From contig DHWF01000026.1 in the NCBI GenBank assembly GCA_002413045.1, forward strand, positions 1-64,000: a DNA stretch of 64,000 bases. Reading direction: 5' to 3'. Position numbers and translations under genes: made by a program. Under the pieces are notes generated by a model. It made no database searches and was not told the DNA's origin. It worked only from the letters and a program-made list of their open reading frames with translations. This document shows positions 44,520 through 53,314 of this stretch, in pieces. Position 1 is the stretch's first letter; each line of letters begins with the position of its first letter. The stretch comes from Chloroflexi bacterium UBA5189. Its GTDB lineage: Bacteria > Chloroflexota > Limnocylindria > Limnocylindrales > CSP1-4.

Positions 44520-44536
44520 CAACTAGGGAAAACCCG
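44520..44536 (-). promoter_or_regulatory. 17-bp regulon element (site 9)
   Basis: On the minus strand: CGGGTTTTCCCTAGTTG, 72 bp before the 55-residue gene. TTGTGC begins at the last bases, GAGCAT follows after 17 bp. Confidence 0.7.
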
Positions 44537-44680
44537 GGGGGGTCGCGCGCGCTCGAGCGCCGCGAAGACCAGCGCTGCGTGATGTCACGCGAGCGCGCCG
44601 GGATGTCCCTCGACTCCCGACATGGCCCTTTCGCCGCGGTCGACGGGTGCCAGTTCTATGCGTTTGTTCCGGGGCGACAA

Positions 44681-45613
44681 TCAGATCAGGTAGTCGCCCG
44701 GCCATCCGAAGTCTGGATCCCGTCCCAATCCGACCGAGGTGTCGCTCTCTCCATGCGGCCCGCAGGCCAACACGCGGTATCCGTCAACGAATTCGGGGCC
44801 TTTTGGCAGTGCCTCCGAGCTCACTGACAAGACGACGCTCGGGTGTAGTCCCGGTAAGGCGCTCGATATGGACCGGCCCTCCAACGAGCCCAAAGCGCGG
44901 ATGGTCGTCCACCCTCCATCAATCGCGAATCCCGCTCGCGGCCGGGTGCAACTGCCCAGTCGCTGGAGCGCGCACAACTCATGGAGGACGTCGGTCACGG
45001 CCGAAGCATCCGCTCCCACCAAGACCGAACATCGTCCGGTAGCCGCAATTACCTCCACACCGGACCCGACCGCGAGACGTTGGAGCACGCTTCGTCGGCC
45101 GGTGAAGACGACCATCGACGAGCGTGGCATGCGTGCGTAGCTGGTCGGACTATCCGTCGACGACAGCTTGAGGGTTCCGTCCAGCGCCAGGCTGCGCGCC
45201 ACAAGGTCGATGACGCGGCCGAGCTCGGAACGCATCGCTGGCGGTGCGCTGCACGCCACTGGAATGCCGAGCGCGGCTATGGGAACGGCGCGCCGAAGGA
45301 CATGGGCAAGGATCGAATTCCGGGGAAGTAGAACCAGCGCCTGTACCGGTGCCGGCGAAGCTACGGTCGTATTGGCGCTGGCGCGTAGGCGTCGGAGTGC
45401 CCAAGCGAGCAATTCGATCAGATCGCGCTCGACCGCCCGGGCTTCGTGCGCTGTTGCGTCTGCTTGCAGGCCCTGATGGACAAGACGCGTACGTGCACCG
45501 GGACGCTCGACGGTCGCCACCAGCGACTCCAAGAACTCTGAAGCTGGCAGGTGCTCGAGTCCGATCAGCTGCCCGGGTTCAGTGTCCTGTCGGGCCAGCG
45601 GTCCACCCGACAC
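44681..45613 (-). CDS. ALDH/LuxC-like protein
   Basis: I take the GTG at 45613, overlapping the previous gene by 35 bp (310 residues); the frame is open further upstream but would overlap more. The pattern VQALVLLPRNSILAHVLRRA, then SMVVFTGRRSVLQRLAVGSG, GVEVIAATGRCSVLVGADAS and RLGSCTRPRAGFAID follows the fold of acyl-CoA reductases of the LuxC/ALDH superfamily. The Cys in GSCTRP sits where the nucleophile is expected. The protein is shorter than LuxC (~400-480) and lacks a clear C-terminal bridging part. It is third in a unit with a 56-residue protein and a tandem heme-oxygenase-like protein. A reductive or thioester step is an inference. Confidence 0.45.
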   Translation of the reverse strand: MSGGPLARQDTEPGQLIGLEHLPASEFLESLVATVERPGARTRLVHQGLQADATAHEARAVERDLIELLAWALRRLRASANTTVASPAPVQALVLLPRNSILAHVLRRAVPIAALGIPVACSAPPAMRSELGRVIDLVARSLALDGTLKLSSTDSPTSYARMPRSSMVVFTGRRSVLQRLAVGSGVEVIAATGRCSVLVGADASAVTDVLHELCALQRLGSCTRPRAGFAIDGGWTTIRALGSLEGRSISSALPGLHPSVVLSVSSEALPKGPEFVDGYRVLACGPHGESDTSVGLGRDPDFGWPGDYLI

Positions 45614-47414
45614 GCTGTGCCTCGGCTGGGGTGCCTGCGACGTAATGCCAGCGGATCCCGTCAAGGAAACTCCATGCGAGTTGCGCGACGTACGCGGCTC
45701 GGCCAACGTCCTCGTGTGTGATGGGATGGCGCTCAATGAGGGCCGTCAAGAGCCTTCGCGAGTCGTCTCCATGTCCAAGCGATTGATCGATTTCGTCATG
45801 CTCGCGCATGGCCGAGGCAAATCTGCCTGCATTGGGGGCTTGACGCGCCACGGCCTCATAGAACGCTGCGTGACGTGGGTCGGTCGCGTCGAATGACCAT
45901 TGGAGATAGGTCAATGCCAGGCAGTACGCCCGCCAATCGGTCAGCGCCAGGTCACGGAGGTACCCAATAAAGGCGGTAGTCGTGGGCAATGGCCTCGTCC
46001 GCGCGAGTTCCGAACCAGGCGCAGAGGCAAACGCCTTCTCGATCAGCTTGGCGTGATCCATCTCTTCGGCCAAATGCTCGAGGAGCAGCGATCTGATCAC
46101 AGGATCGGGGCACGACCGGATGGCCGGTGTTACATGGCGCGGCGAGCTGCGGAGGTATGCGTGGTTCTCGCGCAGCCAGCCTCGGACGATCGTTTCGTTA
46201 CCGGGCTCCGTCATGCCCTGCCAAACACGATGTCCGTCGATCGTCCGCATCCATGCTCGCAGCATGGTCTCGGCCGTCGCGATAGTCATCCGCGCGGGCG
46301 CGTCAACCGATAGAGCGGTCAAGGTGCCCGCGGAGGCAAGCAACGGCTCGCTTCCATCCCGATCGATGAGGCGACGATCAAGGGCAAACGCGAGGGCAAG
46401 CGCATGTTGCGGCAACCCATCGCTTCCGCCGAAGGCGATGCGGTCGAGGACAGCTGCCGGCCACACTGGGAGCCCGTCGTGGAATCGATCGATGGGTACA
46501 TCGGTGGTAGTTGACTGGACCGCCGGCAAGACCTCCACCAGCCCCGCGGCCGCTCCCTGATCGAGCGAGTCGAACCAGCGCAGGAGCATCTCGGCCACGG
46601 CGGCGACCGCGTTTAGCGCTTCAGCGAGGACGGGCGACGGCACCGGAGCTTCGGCCGCGATTACGTGTCGCCAATTCGTACCGTGCCCGAGTTCGTCGTC
46701 GACCGCGACGTGCTCAAGGATCGCGTCGACCACCTCGCGGCTGAGAAGGTTCTTGTCGACGAGCATTTGGTGCCAGCCACGGACGAGATCTCGATCAGTA
46801 GCGGACGACTCGAGCAGGCCCGAGCACACAGCGGCGACCACCGGACCTTGCGCGGCCACCGTTCGCATCAGCTGGACCCACTCGATCGTGACGGGCGAAG
46901 GACGCAGGTTCGCGATCACCGTCCGGGAGCAACCCAACAGTGCGAGCGCGTTCTCGAAGAAGCGATCGTGGCCAGCTTCCTCCACGACGTGCTCTGCCAG
47001 GAGGGCAACTGTCTCGCCGTCGTGTGATGCGAAGGCGGGTCCCCCGGCCATGCGCGACGCGGCCGCAAACAGGTAGTGCCTCGTCTCAACCAAATAGGCG
47101 AGGAGGACATCACCACCATCGGCTCTCCGGAAGCGCTCCCAGATGGGATGCCCAAAGATCAGATCGAGGCAAACCTCGATCTGATCATCGACCAGTTCCG
47201 CCGCGACTTCCTCGGGGAGCGCAGCCGCGATGGCGCCGAGATCGAGGGAGGCTGCGATTCGATCAAGCGACTCGGTGCCGGGATGGACGGATGATCCCCA
47301 CCGAATCGTGTCGAGGGCGAAGGTGGCGACCGCCCCATCGAGGCCAGAGGCCATGAACGGGACGGTCAGGCGCAGGGCCCGCGCTGGGGCCCGATTGGGC
47401 GCGACGACGCTCAC
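45579..47414 (-). CDS. Tandem heme-oxygenase-like diiron oxidase-type protein
   Basis: A 611-residue protein with GTG start 11 bp after the 56-residue gene. It holds two helical heme-oxygenase-like domains. In the first, VLLAYLVETRHYLFAAASRM, LLAEHVVEEAGHDRFFENAL and DDELGHGTNW carry Glu/His positions typical of iron sites. In the second, WLRENHAYLRSSPRH, LLLEHLAEEMDHAKLIEKAF and DEIDQSLGHGDD repeat them. The family (TenA, PqqC, UndA, CADD, SznF) performs O2-dependent oxidations. A tandem copy may be an internal dimer, with one or both sites active. Its neighbours suggest modification of a peptide or a lipid. Confidence 0.7.
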   Translation of the reverse strand: MSVVAPNRAPARALRLTVPFMASGLDGAVATFALDTIRWGSSVHPGTESLDRIAASLDLGAIAAALPEEVAAELVDDQIEVCLDLIFGHPIWERFRRADGGDVLLAYLVETRHYLFAAASRMAGGPAFASHDGETVALLAEHVVEEAGHDRFFENALALLGCSRTVIANLRPSPVTIEWVQLMRTVAAQGPVVAAVCSGLLESSATDRDLVRGWHQMLVDKNLLSREVVDAILEHVAVDDELGHGTNWRHVIAAEAPVPSPVLAEALNAVAAVAEMLLRWFDSLDQGAAAGLVEVLPAVQSTTTDVPIDRFHDGLPVWPAAVLDRIAFGGSDGLPQHALALAFALDRRLIDRDGSEPLLASAGTLTALSVDAPARMTIATAETMLRAWMRTIDGHRVWQGMTEPGNETIVRGWLRENHAYLRSSPRHVTPAIRSCPDPVIRSLLLEHLAEEMDHAKLIEKAFASAPGSELARTRPLPTTTAFIGYLRDLALTDWRAYCLALTYLQWSFDATDPRHAAFYEAVARQAPNAGRFASAMREHDEIDQSLGHGDDSRRLLTALIERHPITHEDVGRAAYVAQLAWSFLDGIRWHYVAGTPAEAQRVGWTAGPTGH

Positions 47415-47425
47415 GCCGCTTCGTC

Positions 47426-47596
47426 CTATTCGATCATTGCCGCCCGAAGGGCCTTGGAGGAGCGCTCGACGTCAACAATGAGGCCCTCGAGCCTCTTCAG
47501 GTCCTCCGCCGTCAGCTTGTTGGCCCGCAGGCGCTCCTTGATCGCCGGAAGTTCATATTCGCGCTTCGGTGCTTTGGCTTGGCTGCTCTCTGCCAT
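47426..47596 (-). CDS. 56-residue charged helical protein (regulon member)
   Basis: ATG after AAGAAGG. The product reads MAESSQAKAPKREYELPAIK then a helix ERLRANKLTAEDLKRLEGL and ends KALRAAMIE. It has no Cys, Ser/Thr-rich core or signal peptide, so a classical RiPP core is not evident. It is the first gene after a regulon element and precedes the tandem heme-oxygenase-like gene by 11 bp. It could be a precursor, a carrier or a regulatory subunit. Confidence 0.55.
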   Translation of the reverse strand: MAESSQAKAPKREYELPAIKERLRANKLTAEDLKRLEGLIVDVERSSKALRAAMIE

Positions 47597-47704
47597 CACG
47601 AACCTTCTTTCAAGTGGGCGGCGCATCGTGCCGAACGAAATCTTCGAACGGCATCGTCCGCAACATCCCGAGGCGACAAGGCTTGCACAGCCGCCGCGCC
47701 GCAA

Positions 47705-47721
47705 CAATTGGGGAGAACCCT
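47705..47721 (-). promoter_or_regulatory. 17-bp regulon element (site 10)
   Basis: On the minus strand: AGGGTTCTCCCCAATTG, 108 bp before the 56-residue gene. TTGTTG and AAGCCT are 17 bp apart. The rest of 47597-47962 shows no gene. Confidence 0.7.
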
Positions 47722-47962
47722 TAAATAGCCACGGGCAGCGGCAGCCCGCACGCGAGATCCAGGGGAGTCACTGGACAGTCTCGCGAATAGGCCCTCACGA
47801 ATGCCCAGGCCGGACCCTCGAGCCCTCGCCACGCCTCGCCGTGTCGTCGCCGCACGAGGACGCAGGCCTCATAGATCTACGGGCTGGCTCGTTCAGTAGA
47901 TCACAGTCGAGTCGGTTGACGGCGACGCAACCGACTCTGGTTTGGTCCGATTGGCGAGGACC

Positions 47963-48994
47963 TTAGAGTGCGAAGTAATCAACCTGAGGTCGAGGCACGT
48001 AGTTCGAGATGTCTGAGTAGTACGAAAGCACCTGATCGTGGTATTGGTCGAACGAATGCTTCAGATCATGCAGGTAGTTAACCGCCTCGTGAGCCGAAAC
48101 GGCGTCGATGGCGTCGACGTCTGCGAGTGCTCCAGCCAACAGGCCGGTGTGCCCGGCGTCGACGTCGGCACGAACATGGCTAACGACCGGAGCGAGATCG
48201 TCCGCGGTACAGCCGTAGGCCGCACCGATGGCCTCAAACTCGGTCTTGCCGGCTTCGAAGTCTTCGGCTCGGGCCTCGAAGAGCGCCGTACAGGCCAGAT
48301 AGCCCAAGGTGCTCCGTCTGGCGATCTCCGACAGCATGTTGATCAACGAGAGGGTGCCGATGATCGGCTGTGAAGCGATGATCCTGTCGGTCGGTAGACC
48401 TATGCGGGCAAGCGTGTTCAGGATCAAGCCTGCGTGGTCATATTCCTCGACGAAGTACTCGCTCAGAAGCCGAGCCCACCGCGGATTGTTGGCATTGGCA
48501 ACGGCCACTGAAATGTGCTGCGGGGCCGATTTGACGAAGTGGTAGGTCTCAATGAGTAGGCCGATGAAGACATCCTTGGGCGCTGCGCCGCGCTGGAGCT
48601 CTCCAAAGAGGCGGTGGTAGCCGATCTGGCGGCCCCACATCTCGCATGTATCGTCGAGGCGTCGGAGAAACTGATCGCGAGGGATCTCACGGATGGCCTG
48701 ATCTTGCCGGAATAGGCCCAACCGGTCCATTTCCTCGATTACCGACTCGACCGACGCGATCGACATGCCCGTCAGCTCGCTGATCTCGGCAATCTCGTGG
48801 TACCCGTCGAGATATCGCTTCAGAGAAAGGAATTGCTCGGTCGTGCCCTGGACTTTCGTCAACTCGAAGTACTCGCGCCCAACAACCAGGGTGAGGCCGT
48901 CGCGGTCACTCCGGCCGATGATCGTGCAGTGCCGCAGGCGCGGATACTTGGTGTTCGAAACGACCCTCGGTGGCGCGGCCAGTTCTATTGCCAT
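47963..48994 (-). CDS. PqqD-like (RRE) domain fused to heme-oxygenase-like oxidase
   Basis: A 343-residue protein. Residues ~15-105 are a PqqD-like winged-helix fold: LTLVVGREYFELTKVQGTTE, LSLKRYLDGYHEIAEISELT and VESVIEEMDRLGLF, as in RiPP recognition elements. Residues ~115-335 are heme-oxygenase-like with FIGLLIETYHFVKSAPQH, LLSEYFVEEYDHAGLILNTL, LACTALFEARAEDF and RADVDAGHTGLLAGAL, which give Glu, His and Asp ligands for an iron pair. PqqC and PqqD are the same two folds, and PqqCD fusions exist with the opposite order. The gene follows the 76-residue gene by 85 bp on the same strand, so that protein is a candidate substrate. No PqqE-like radical SAM gene is near. Confidence 0.75.
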   Translation of the reverse strand: MAIELAAPPRVVSNTKYPRLRHCTIIGRSDRDGLTLVVGREYFELTKVQGTTEQFLSLKRYLDGYHEIAEISELTGMSIASVESVIEEMDRLGLFRQDQAIREIPRDQFLRRLDDTCEMWGRQIGYHRLFGELQRGAAPKDVFIGLLIETYHFVKSAPQHISVAVANANNPRWARLLSEYFVEEYDHAGLILNTLARIGLPTDRIIASQPIIGTLSLINMLSEIARRSTLGYLACTALFEARAEDFEAGKTEFEAIGAAYGCTADDLAPVVSHVRADVDAGHTGLLAGALADVDAIDAVSAHEAVNYLHDLKHSFDQYHDQVLSYYSDISNYVPRPQVDYFAL

Positions 48995-49079
48995 GTAGCC
49001 CTACCCCTTCGAGCGAACAAGGACGTCAGCTGCTGGCACGGAAAAGTCTGCCGCCTGTGAATCCAGGTGATTTGAGGGA

Positions 49080-49310
49080 TCAGCCGCACCGCAGAAAGAC
49101 CGACGCGCGGGCATCCACCCGGTTCGGCGCGATCGTCTTGATAGCCACCTTCAGGTCGTCGGGCCCCAGAATGTGGATGTCTCGATCGTCGGGAATCCGT
49201 GGGTCGTCATCTCGAAGGTCCTCGACCTCCTCGAGTCGGACCTTCAGGCCCGGGCGGACCCTTATGACGTACTCGCTGGACTCGCGGTAGATGTCACGCT
49301 TCTCGCTCAT
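49080..49310 (-). CDS. 76-residue protein, candidate precursor for the RRE-oxidase fusion (regulon member)
   Basis: ATG after GGAGGCACCG. The product has a beta-rich first part (YRESSEYVIRVRPGLKVRLE), an acidic middle (LRDDDPRIPDDRDI) and the end NRVDARASVFLRCG with the only Cys just before the final Gly. A single C-terminal Cys-Gly is suggestive of a modified core. It is first in its unit, with the 17-bp element 99 bp upstream, and the PqqD-like fusion follows. Substrate status is inference from order and size. Confidence 0.55.
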   Translation of the reverse strand: MSEKRDIYRESSEYVIRVRPGLKVRLEEVEDLRDDDPRIPDDRDIHILGPDDLKVAIKTIAPNRVDARASVFLRCG

Positions 49311-49409
49311 CGGTGCCTCCTCCCCGATCGCTCGCCCAGAACGGACGGGTGATCGGACTCAATGGGGTCGGACGACCCGACCGAGCCTAGAGCCAGTCAG
49401 ATGGACTGG

Positions 49410-49426
49410 GAATTAGGGAGAACCCT
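49410..49426 (-). promoter_or_regulatory. 17-bp regulon element (site 11)
   Basis: On the minus strand: AGGGTTCTCCCTAATTC, 99 bp before the 76-residue gene. A TAGGCT -10 follows the -35 position (TTCCCA) after 17 bp. Confidence 0.7.
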
Positions 49427-49587
49427 AGCCCTCGACCGTGGTCGAGTGGCCGCACCGATGTTGCGACCTTGTCGCTCTCTCGGCGCCGGGACGGAATATC
49501 ACCAGAGGCATCCCGAACGAGCGCGCCATTTGGCTCATCGCAAAGCTCACACCGTTTCGCCGGTTGAGGCTGTGACCAGATCGAACG

Positions 49588-49833
49588 TCACGGGCGGCCA
49601 TCCGGTAGGGCGCCGCGCAACCTGTCATCGATCTCCTTGATTCGTCTGATCAGGAGATTCTGCTGCGCACTCAGCTCGGCGACTCGAGGATCGAGCGCGT
49701 GGGTAGACCGGACGAAAGTTGGGTTCGAGTGGAGCTCGCGTATCCGCTCGTTCCGATCGCGATCGAGGCTGCGAACCGTTGCGACGAGCATATTGCGATC
49801 CATCTCAAGCGCCTCGCGAGTCGCGCGATCCAT
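49588..49833 (-). CDS. 81-residue coiled-coil protein (regulon member)
   Basis: ATG after GGAGGTGAGGAG. The product is highly charged and helical: REALEMDRNMLVATVRSLDR, then NERIRELHSNPTFVRSTH and QNLLIRRIKEIDDRLRG. No Cys, signal or membrane segment. It has its own regulon element and is the most upstream small protein of the cluster. No family recognised. Confidence 0.55.
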   Translation of the reverse strand: MDRATREALEMDRNMLVATVRSLDRDRNERIRELHSNPTFVRSTHALDPRVAELSAQQNLLIRRIKEIDDRLRGALPDGRP

Positions 49834-49906
49834 CCCGACTCCTCACCTCCCCGTTTTAGCGCGTGGGTCAATTGGGGTGGATGCTGACCGGAAGCCGAGG
49901 CGATGC

Positions 49907-49923
49907 CAACTGGGGAGAACCCT
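49907..49923 (-). promoter_or_regulatory. 17-bp regulon element (site 12)
   Basis: On the minus strand: AGGGTTCTCCCCAGTTG, 73 bp before the 81-residue gene. TTGGCA begins at the last bases, CAGCAT follows after 17 bp. A partial copy (CAATTGGGG on the plus strand) lies ~40 bp closer to the gene. Confidence 0.7.
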
Positions 49924-50090
49924 CACAGCAGGCGGCACCGCCGACCCCTAATCCCGCTTTCGCGGAATAACCGCCAGGAGCGCGCCATCGACTTGGATGG
50001 ATGGAGGGCGAGGCAATTGCTCGGGCCGAAGGACTTTCCTTCAAGCGCCTTACGCTGATCCGTCGGGTCTCGCGCGCGTACGATCGCGAC

Positions 50091-50387
50091 ATGCCCAAGA
50101 TCAGCGCGCCGCGCGCGCTTGCTCGGCAAGAAGAAGCCCGCGTCCTCGGCGGTCGATTGGGGCAAGCGCGCAACCGAACTGGACTCAGCCAAGCCGAGGC
50201 CGCCAAGGCGCTTGCCGTGCCTCAGTCACAGATCGCCAAGCTTGAACTTGGCCAACGGCGACTTGGTTTCATCGAGGGCCTCCGGCTGGCGACGCTGTAC
50301 TCGATTTCTCCGGAAGAGCTCGATCCGGCTCTGTTCGAAGAAGACCCTCGGGGCGCTGCGCGCTCGACTGGCGAGGATCATCTCTGA
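50091..50387 (+). CDS. XRE-family transcriptional regulator
   Basis: A 98-residue protein from the ATG at 50091; the frame is open back to 50001. The helix-turn-helix is LGGRLGQARNRTGLSQAEAA then LAVPQSQIAKLELGQRRLGF and LRLATLYSISPEEL, a standard Cro/C1-type domain. It has no fused effector domain. It diverges from the RiPP-like cluster and could act on the nearby promoters. The palindromic regulon element differs from typical XRE operators only in spacing, so it cannot be excluded as a ligand. Confidence 0.8.
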   Translation: MPKISAPRALARQEEARVLGGRLGQARNRTGLSQAEAAKALAVPQSQIAKLELGQRRLGFIEGLRLATLYSISPEELDPALFEEDPRGAARSTGEDHL

Positions 50388-50470
50388 GCGAACCTCACCC
50401 CGCGAAAGCGGGGGCCCAGCAGGCCCGGCGGCGAAGTTCGGAGGTCGCTCGATGTGCGCTCAGAACGCCG

Positions 50471-50503
50471 AGATGGGCGCCGGAGAGCCTCCGGCGCCCA
50501 TCT
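50471..50503. terminator. Bidirectional terminator-like hairpin
   Basis: AGATGGGCGCCGGAG and its reverse complement form a perfect 15-bp stem with a 3-nt loop between the XRE gene and the convergent tandem-module remnant. No long T-run on either side. Confidence 0.65.
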
Positions 50504-50523
50504 GGTTGTCTATGGAGCGAGGG

Positions 50524-52345
50524 TCAGCGGTTCAAGCAGTAGCCGACTGACTGTTGGCACTTCCAACCGGACCCATCGCCGTTGGCGATTGTTCGGTCCC
50601 AACTCCAGACGCGGACGATGTAGCCGCAGGGATCCATCCCGGCGGTGTTGAGGGTCCAGGTCCCGGTCTCGCCGAGCGTCGGGATGACCGGGTAGCTCCG
50701 GGCCGATGGGGAGGGGGTGGCGCCATGGGCGGGACCCCCGGGCTCCACCGTCAGGTTGAACCCCCCGGCGTGCTCGTCGGTCACGTGATAGGAGACATGG
50801 AGGACGTCCCCGACGCGGAAGGTGCCGCAATTCATCGCCACCTGCAGCGGGCCGCCGGCACGGGTGTACCCCGTGATCGCCAAGTCGCAATCGGGAGCGA
50901 GCTCATCAAGTTCGATGCTTACGATCGAACGCGTCGTGCCGTCAGGGCAAGCGAGCGACTGGCCGGCGTAGAGCACGCCGGTGGTGGGATCCTTCACCTC
51001 TAGGCGGATGTCGTAAACACCCGTCAAGGGGCTGGCCGTAATCCACGTGGCGAGAACACGGTTTTGGACGCGGCGCCAACCGTCACCTCCCGGATTCTCA
51101 TCCTCGCGATAGGTGAAGTACCCATCGGGTCCGATTTCCTGGAGGAGCCAATCCTGGTGCAGCGGGGCATTGAGGATCTTTTCGATGTAAGAGATCCAGA
51201 ACGAGCTGGTGATGGTCTCCCAGGCGGTCATGCCCTGCTTTCGAACTTGGACGCGATATCGCAGGGCCGGTGCAGATACATCGGGCGGGTTCGGAACAAA
51301 ACCGGTGATGGTGATCGACCCGCCAAACGGCTGGTCGTAGGCTCCCGACGTCCGGCCGGTCGCCTGGTCGATGTTGCACACTGGGACTCCGCTGACCGAT
51401 TCAAAGACTGGCTGGTAGTCAACGGCACCAGCGGCGCCGACCAGAATCTCAGTCTCTTGGCGATTGCCCCACGTCGGTACCCAGTCCGGGTCACCGGGCG
51501 GAGGCACGCTCTGCCGACTCAAGATCGCCCGCACCTTGGCCTGAACGGGGCCGTCCTGACACGGGCGTCGGTGAGCCGCGACATTGATCGCCTCGAAGAC
51601 GGCGTACTTGAGGCCAGCGGGCGGCATGCCCGCGATGTCGTGGCTGACGAAGGCACTCGTACCCGCGTGCTGCCAGCCAGCACCGTCGTTCCAGTCGATC
51701 CAGAAGGCGACGTACTCGCGGCTGCCGGCCGTGCACAAGCCGCCGGAGTAGCCACTGCTGAGCTTGATGTTGACGACGCCGACGAGTGCGTCGTTGTTGG
51801 GGTCGAAGCCGATGCAGGTCAGCTGCTCGTACCGGGTGTCGCCGTTCGTCTTGATGATCTCGTTGATCAACTTGGCCGAATCAAACTTGAGCGCTCCAAG
51901 ACCCGACTCGACTTGGAGGGCCGACTTCGCGCCTGACTCCGCCGGCGGGGGCGAAGAAAGCGCTCTTAGCCGCCTCGACGGACTTGAACAGGTAGCGGTG
52001 CATAGGTACGTCGGTCTTCGCGTAGAGCTGTTGCAGCTCGGTCGCAGACAGTTCGACCGGCGCCTTGATCAGGAGATCCTGCTTCTCGTCGAGGATATTG
52101 GCGATCTGGGTCGGGAGAGCGAGTTTTGTCGCCTCAACCAACTCTGGCCAAACGATCTTGCGCTGGGGCGCTACCTGGACATCTGCTTCGACGACGTTGC
52201 CCCAAACCGGGGTGAAGTTCGGATCGCCGAGGGTCGGGGCGACATTCCAGCTCAGGATCGCGCGCACGCGAATGAGGTTTTCGATGAAACACAGCCGAGC
52301 ATTGAGCTGGACGGGACGTGAAAGGGCGAACTCGAGCGGCTTCGG
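50524..52345 (-). pseudogene. Truncated, frameshifted relative of the tandem-module protein
   Basis: Read in two frames, the sequence aligns with the 715-residue protein encoded at 22859-25006. The 5' end enters in the middle of the first module (RVRAILSW-like VRAILSWNVAP, then PVWGN), so about 200 residues are missing. Near 51953 the frame changes; KSAFF continues as ESGAKSALQVESGLGALKFD. The second module is complete: YEQLTCIGFDP, GYSGGLCTAGSREYVAFWID and VSHDI. The C-terminal beta domain with WTLNTAGMDPCGYIVRVWSW is also complete. It lies after the methyltransferase gene with no start of its own. Confidence 0.7.
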
Positions 52346-52432
52346 CCGGGGCGAGCAACGACGCGCTGCGGAGCACCCTGCCAGATCCCGCGGCGCCGCG
52401 ACGGAACCACGCGCCTTGCCACCACCGGACGG

Positions 52433-53314
52433 TTATGCCACTCCGAAAAGGAACTGGTAGACGCCGGTCTCGCCCGAGCGGAAGTAGCGTGCGGCACCCT
52501 CCAAATAGACGAGGAACTTCTCGTACAGGGCGGTGCTGGTGAGGCGAATGGCCTCAGCCTTCTGGCCTTCCAGGTTGGCGATCCACGCCTCAAGGGTGGC
52601 CACGTAGTGGGGCCGCAGCGTCTCGGCATGGAGTAGCTCGAGCCCGGCTTCGCGCGCCGGACCGACGACTTGCTCAAGTCGTGGCAACTCGGAGCGCTGG
52701 AAGAGCTCCTTGTGCAGGAAATAGGCGAACCGAAGGAGCTCGAATGAGCGGCTCGGCTTGCTTACGGTGATGGTCTGCAGCAGCAACCGGCCGTCAGCCG
52801 GGAGAAGTTCGCGACAGCGGCCGAAGAAAGCCGGGTACTTCGGCGATGTGAAGTGCTCGAAGGCGCCAAAGGAGACGATGCGATCGCAGGGCGCCTGATA
52901 GGTCTCCCAACCTTCGAGCCGGTACTCGAGCGCCGTCCCCGGCCTCACGCGGGTCTGCGCGTAGGTAAGCTGGTTCTGGCTCAAGGTCAGGCCCACCGCG
53001 CTCGCCCCGTATTTCTCGACGGCTCGGGCGGCCGTCGCTCCCCAGCCGCAGCCGACGTCAAGCAGTCGGTGTCCGGGTCCAAGGCCGACCTTTCGGAACG
53101 CGAGATCCACCTTCGCCATCTGCGCTTCCTCGAGCGTCTGGTCGGGGCGCTCAAAGTAGGCGCAGCTGTAGGTCATAGTTGGATCGAGCCAGAGGGCATA
53201 GAACTCGTTCGAGAACTCATAGTGGAAGCCGGCGTTGCGGTCGGTTTGGTCCGACGGCAGTGACCGTCGGTAGGTCTGCCCGACCCGTCCGCGGGGTATA
53301 CGCGACTCGGCCAT
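52433..53314 (-). CDS. Cyclopropane-fatty-acid synthase-type SAM methyltransferase
   Basis: A 293-residue protein of the family's usual length. HYEFSNEFYALWLDPTMTYS is the lipid-facing N-terminal motif, LLDVGCGWGATAARAVEKYG binds SAM, GLTLSQNQLTYAQTRV follows, and VSFGAFEHFTSPKYPAFFGR contains the conserved Glu-His. Known members methylate double bonds of membrane lipids or mycolic-type acids. It starts immediately after the stop of the acyl-CoA dehydrogenase gene (TAGATG), so the two are one operon, probably acting on one acyl chain. Confidence 0.85.
   Translation of the reverse strand: MAESRIPRGRVGQTYRRSLPSDQTDRNAGFHYEFSNEFYALWLDPTMTYSCAYFERPDQTLEEAQMAKVDLAFRKVGLGPGHRLLDVGCGWGATAARAVEKYGASAVGLTLSQNQLTYAQTRVRPGTALEYRLEGWETYQAPCDRIVSFGAFEHFTSPKYPAFFGRCRELLPADGRLLLQTITVSKPSRSFELLRFAYFLHKELFQRSELPRLEQVVGPAREAGLELLHAETLRPHYVATLEAWIANLEGQKAEAIRLTSTALYEKFLVYLEGAARYFRSGETGVYQFLFGVA

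Noticed and set aside
50091..50387. XRE protein as part of a toxin-antitoxin pair
   Set aside because: No small partner gene lies within coupling distance on the same strand.
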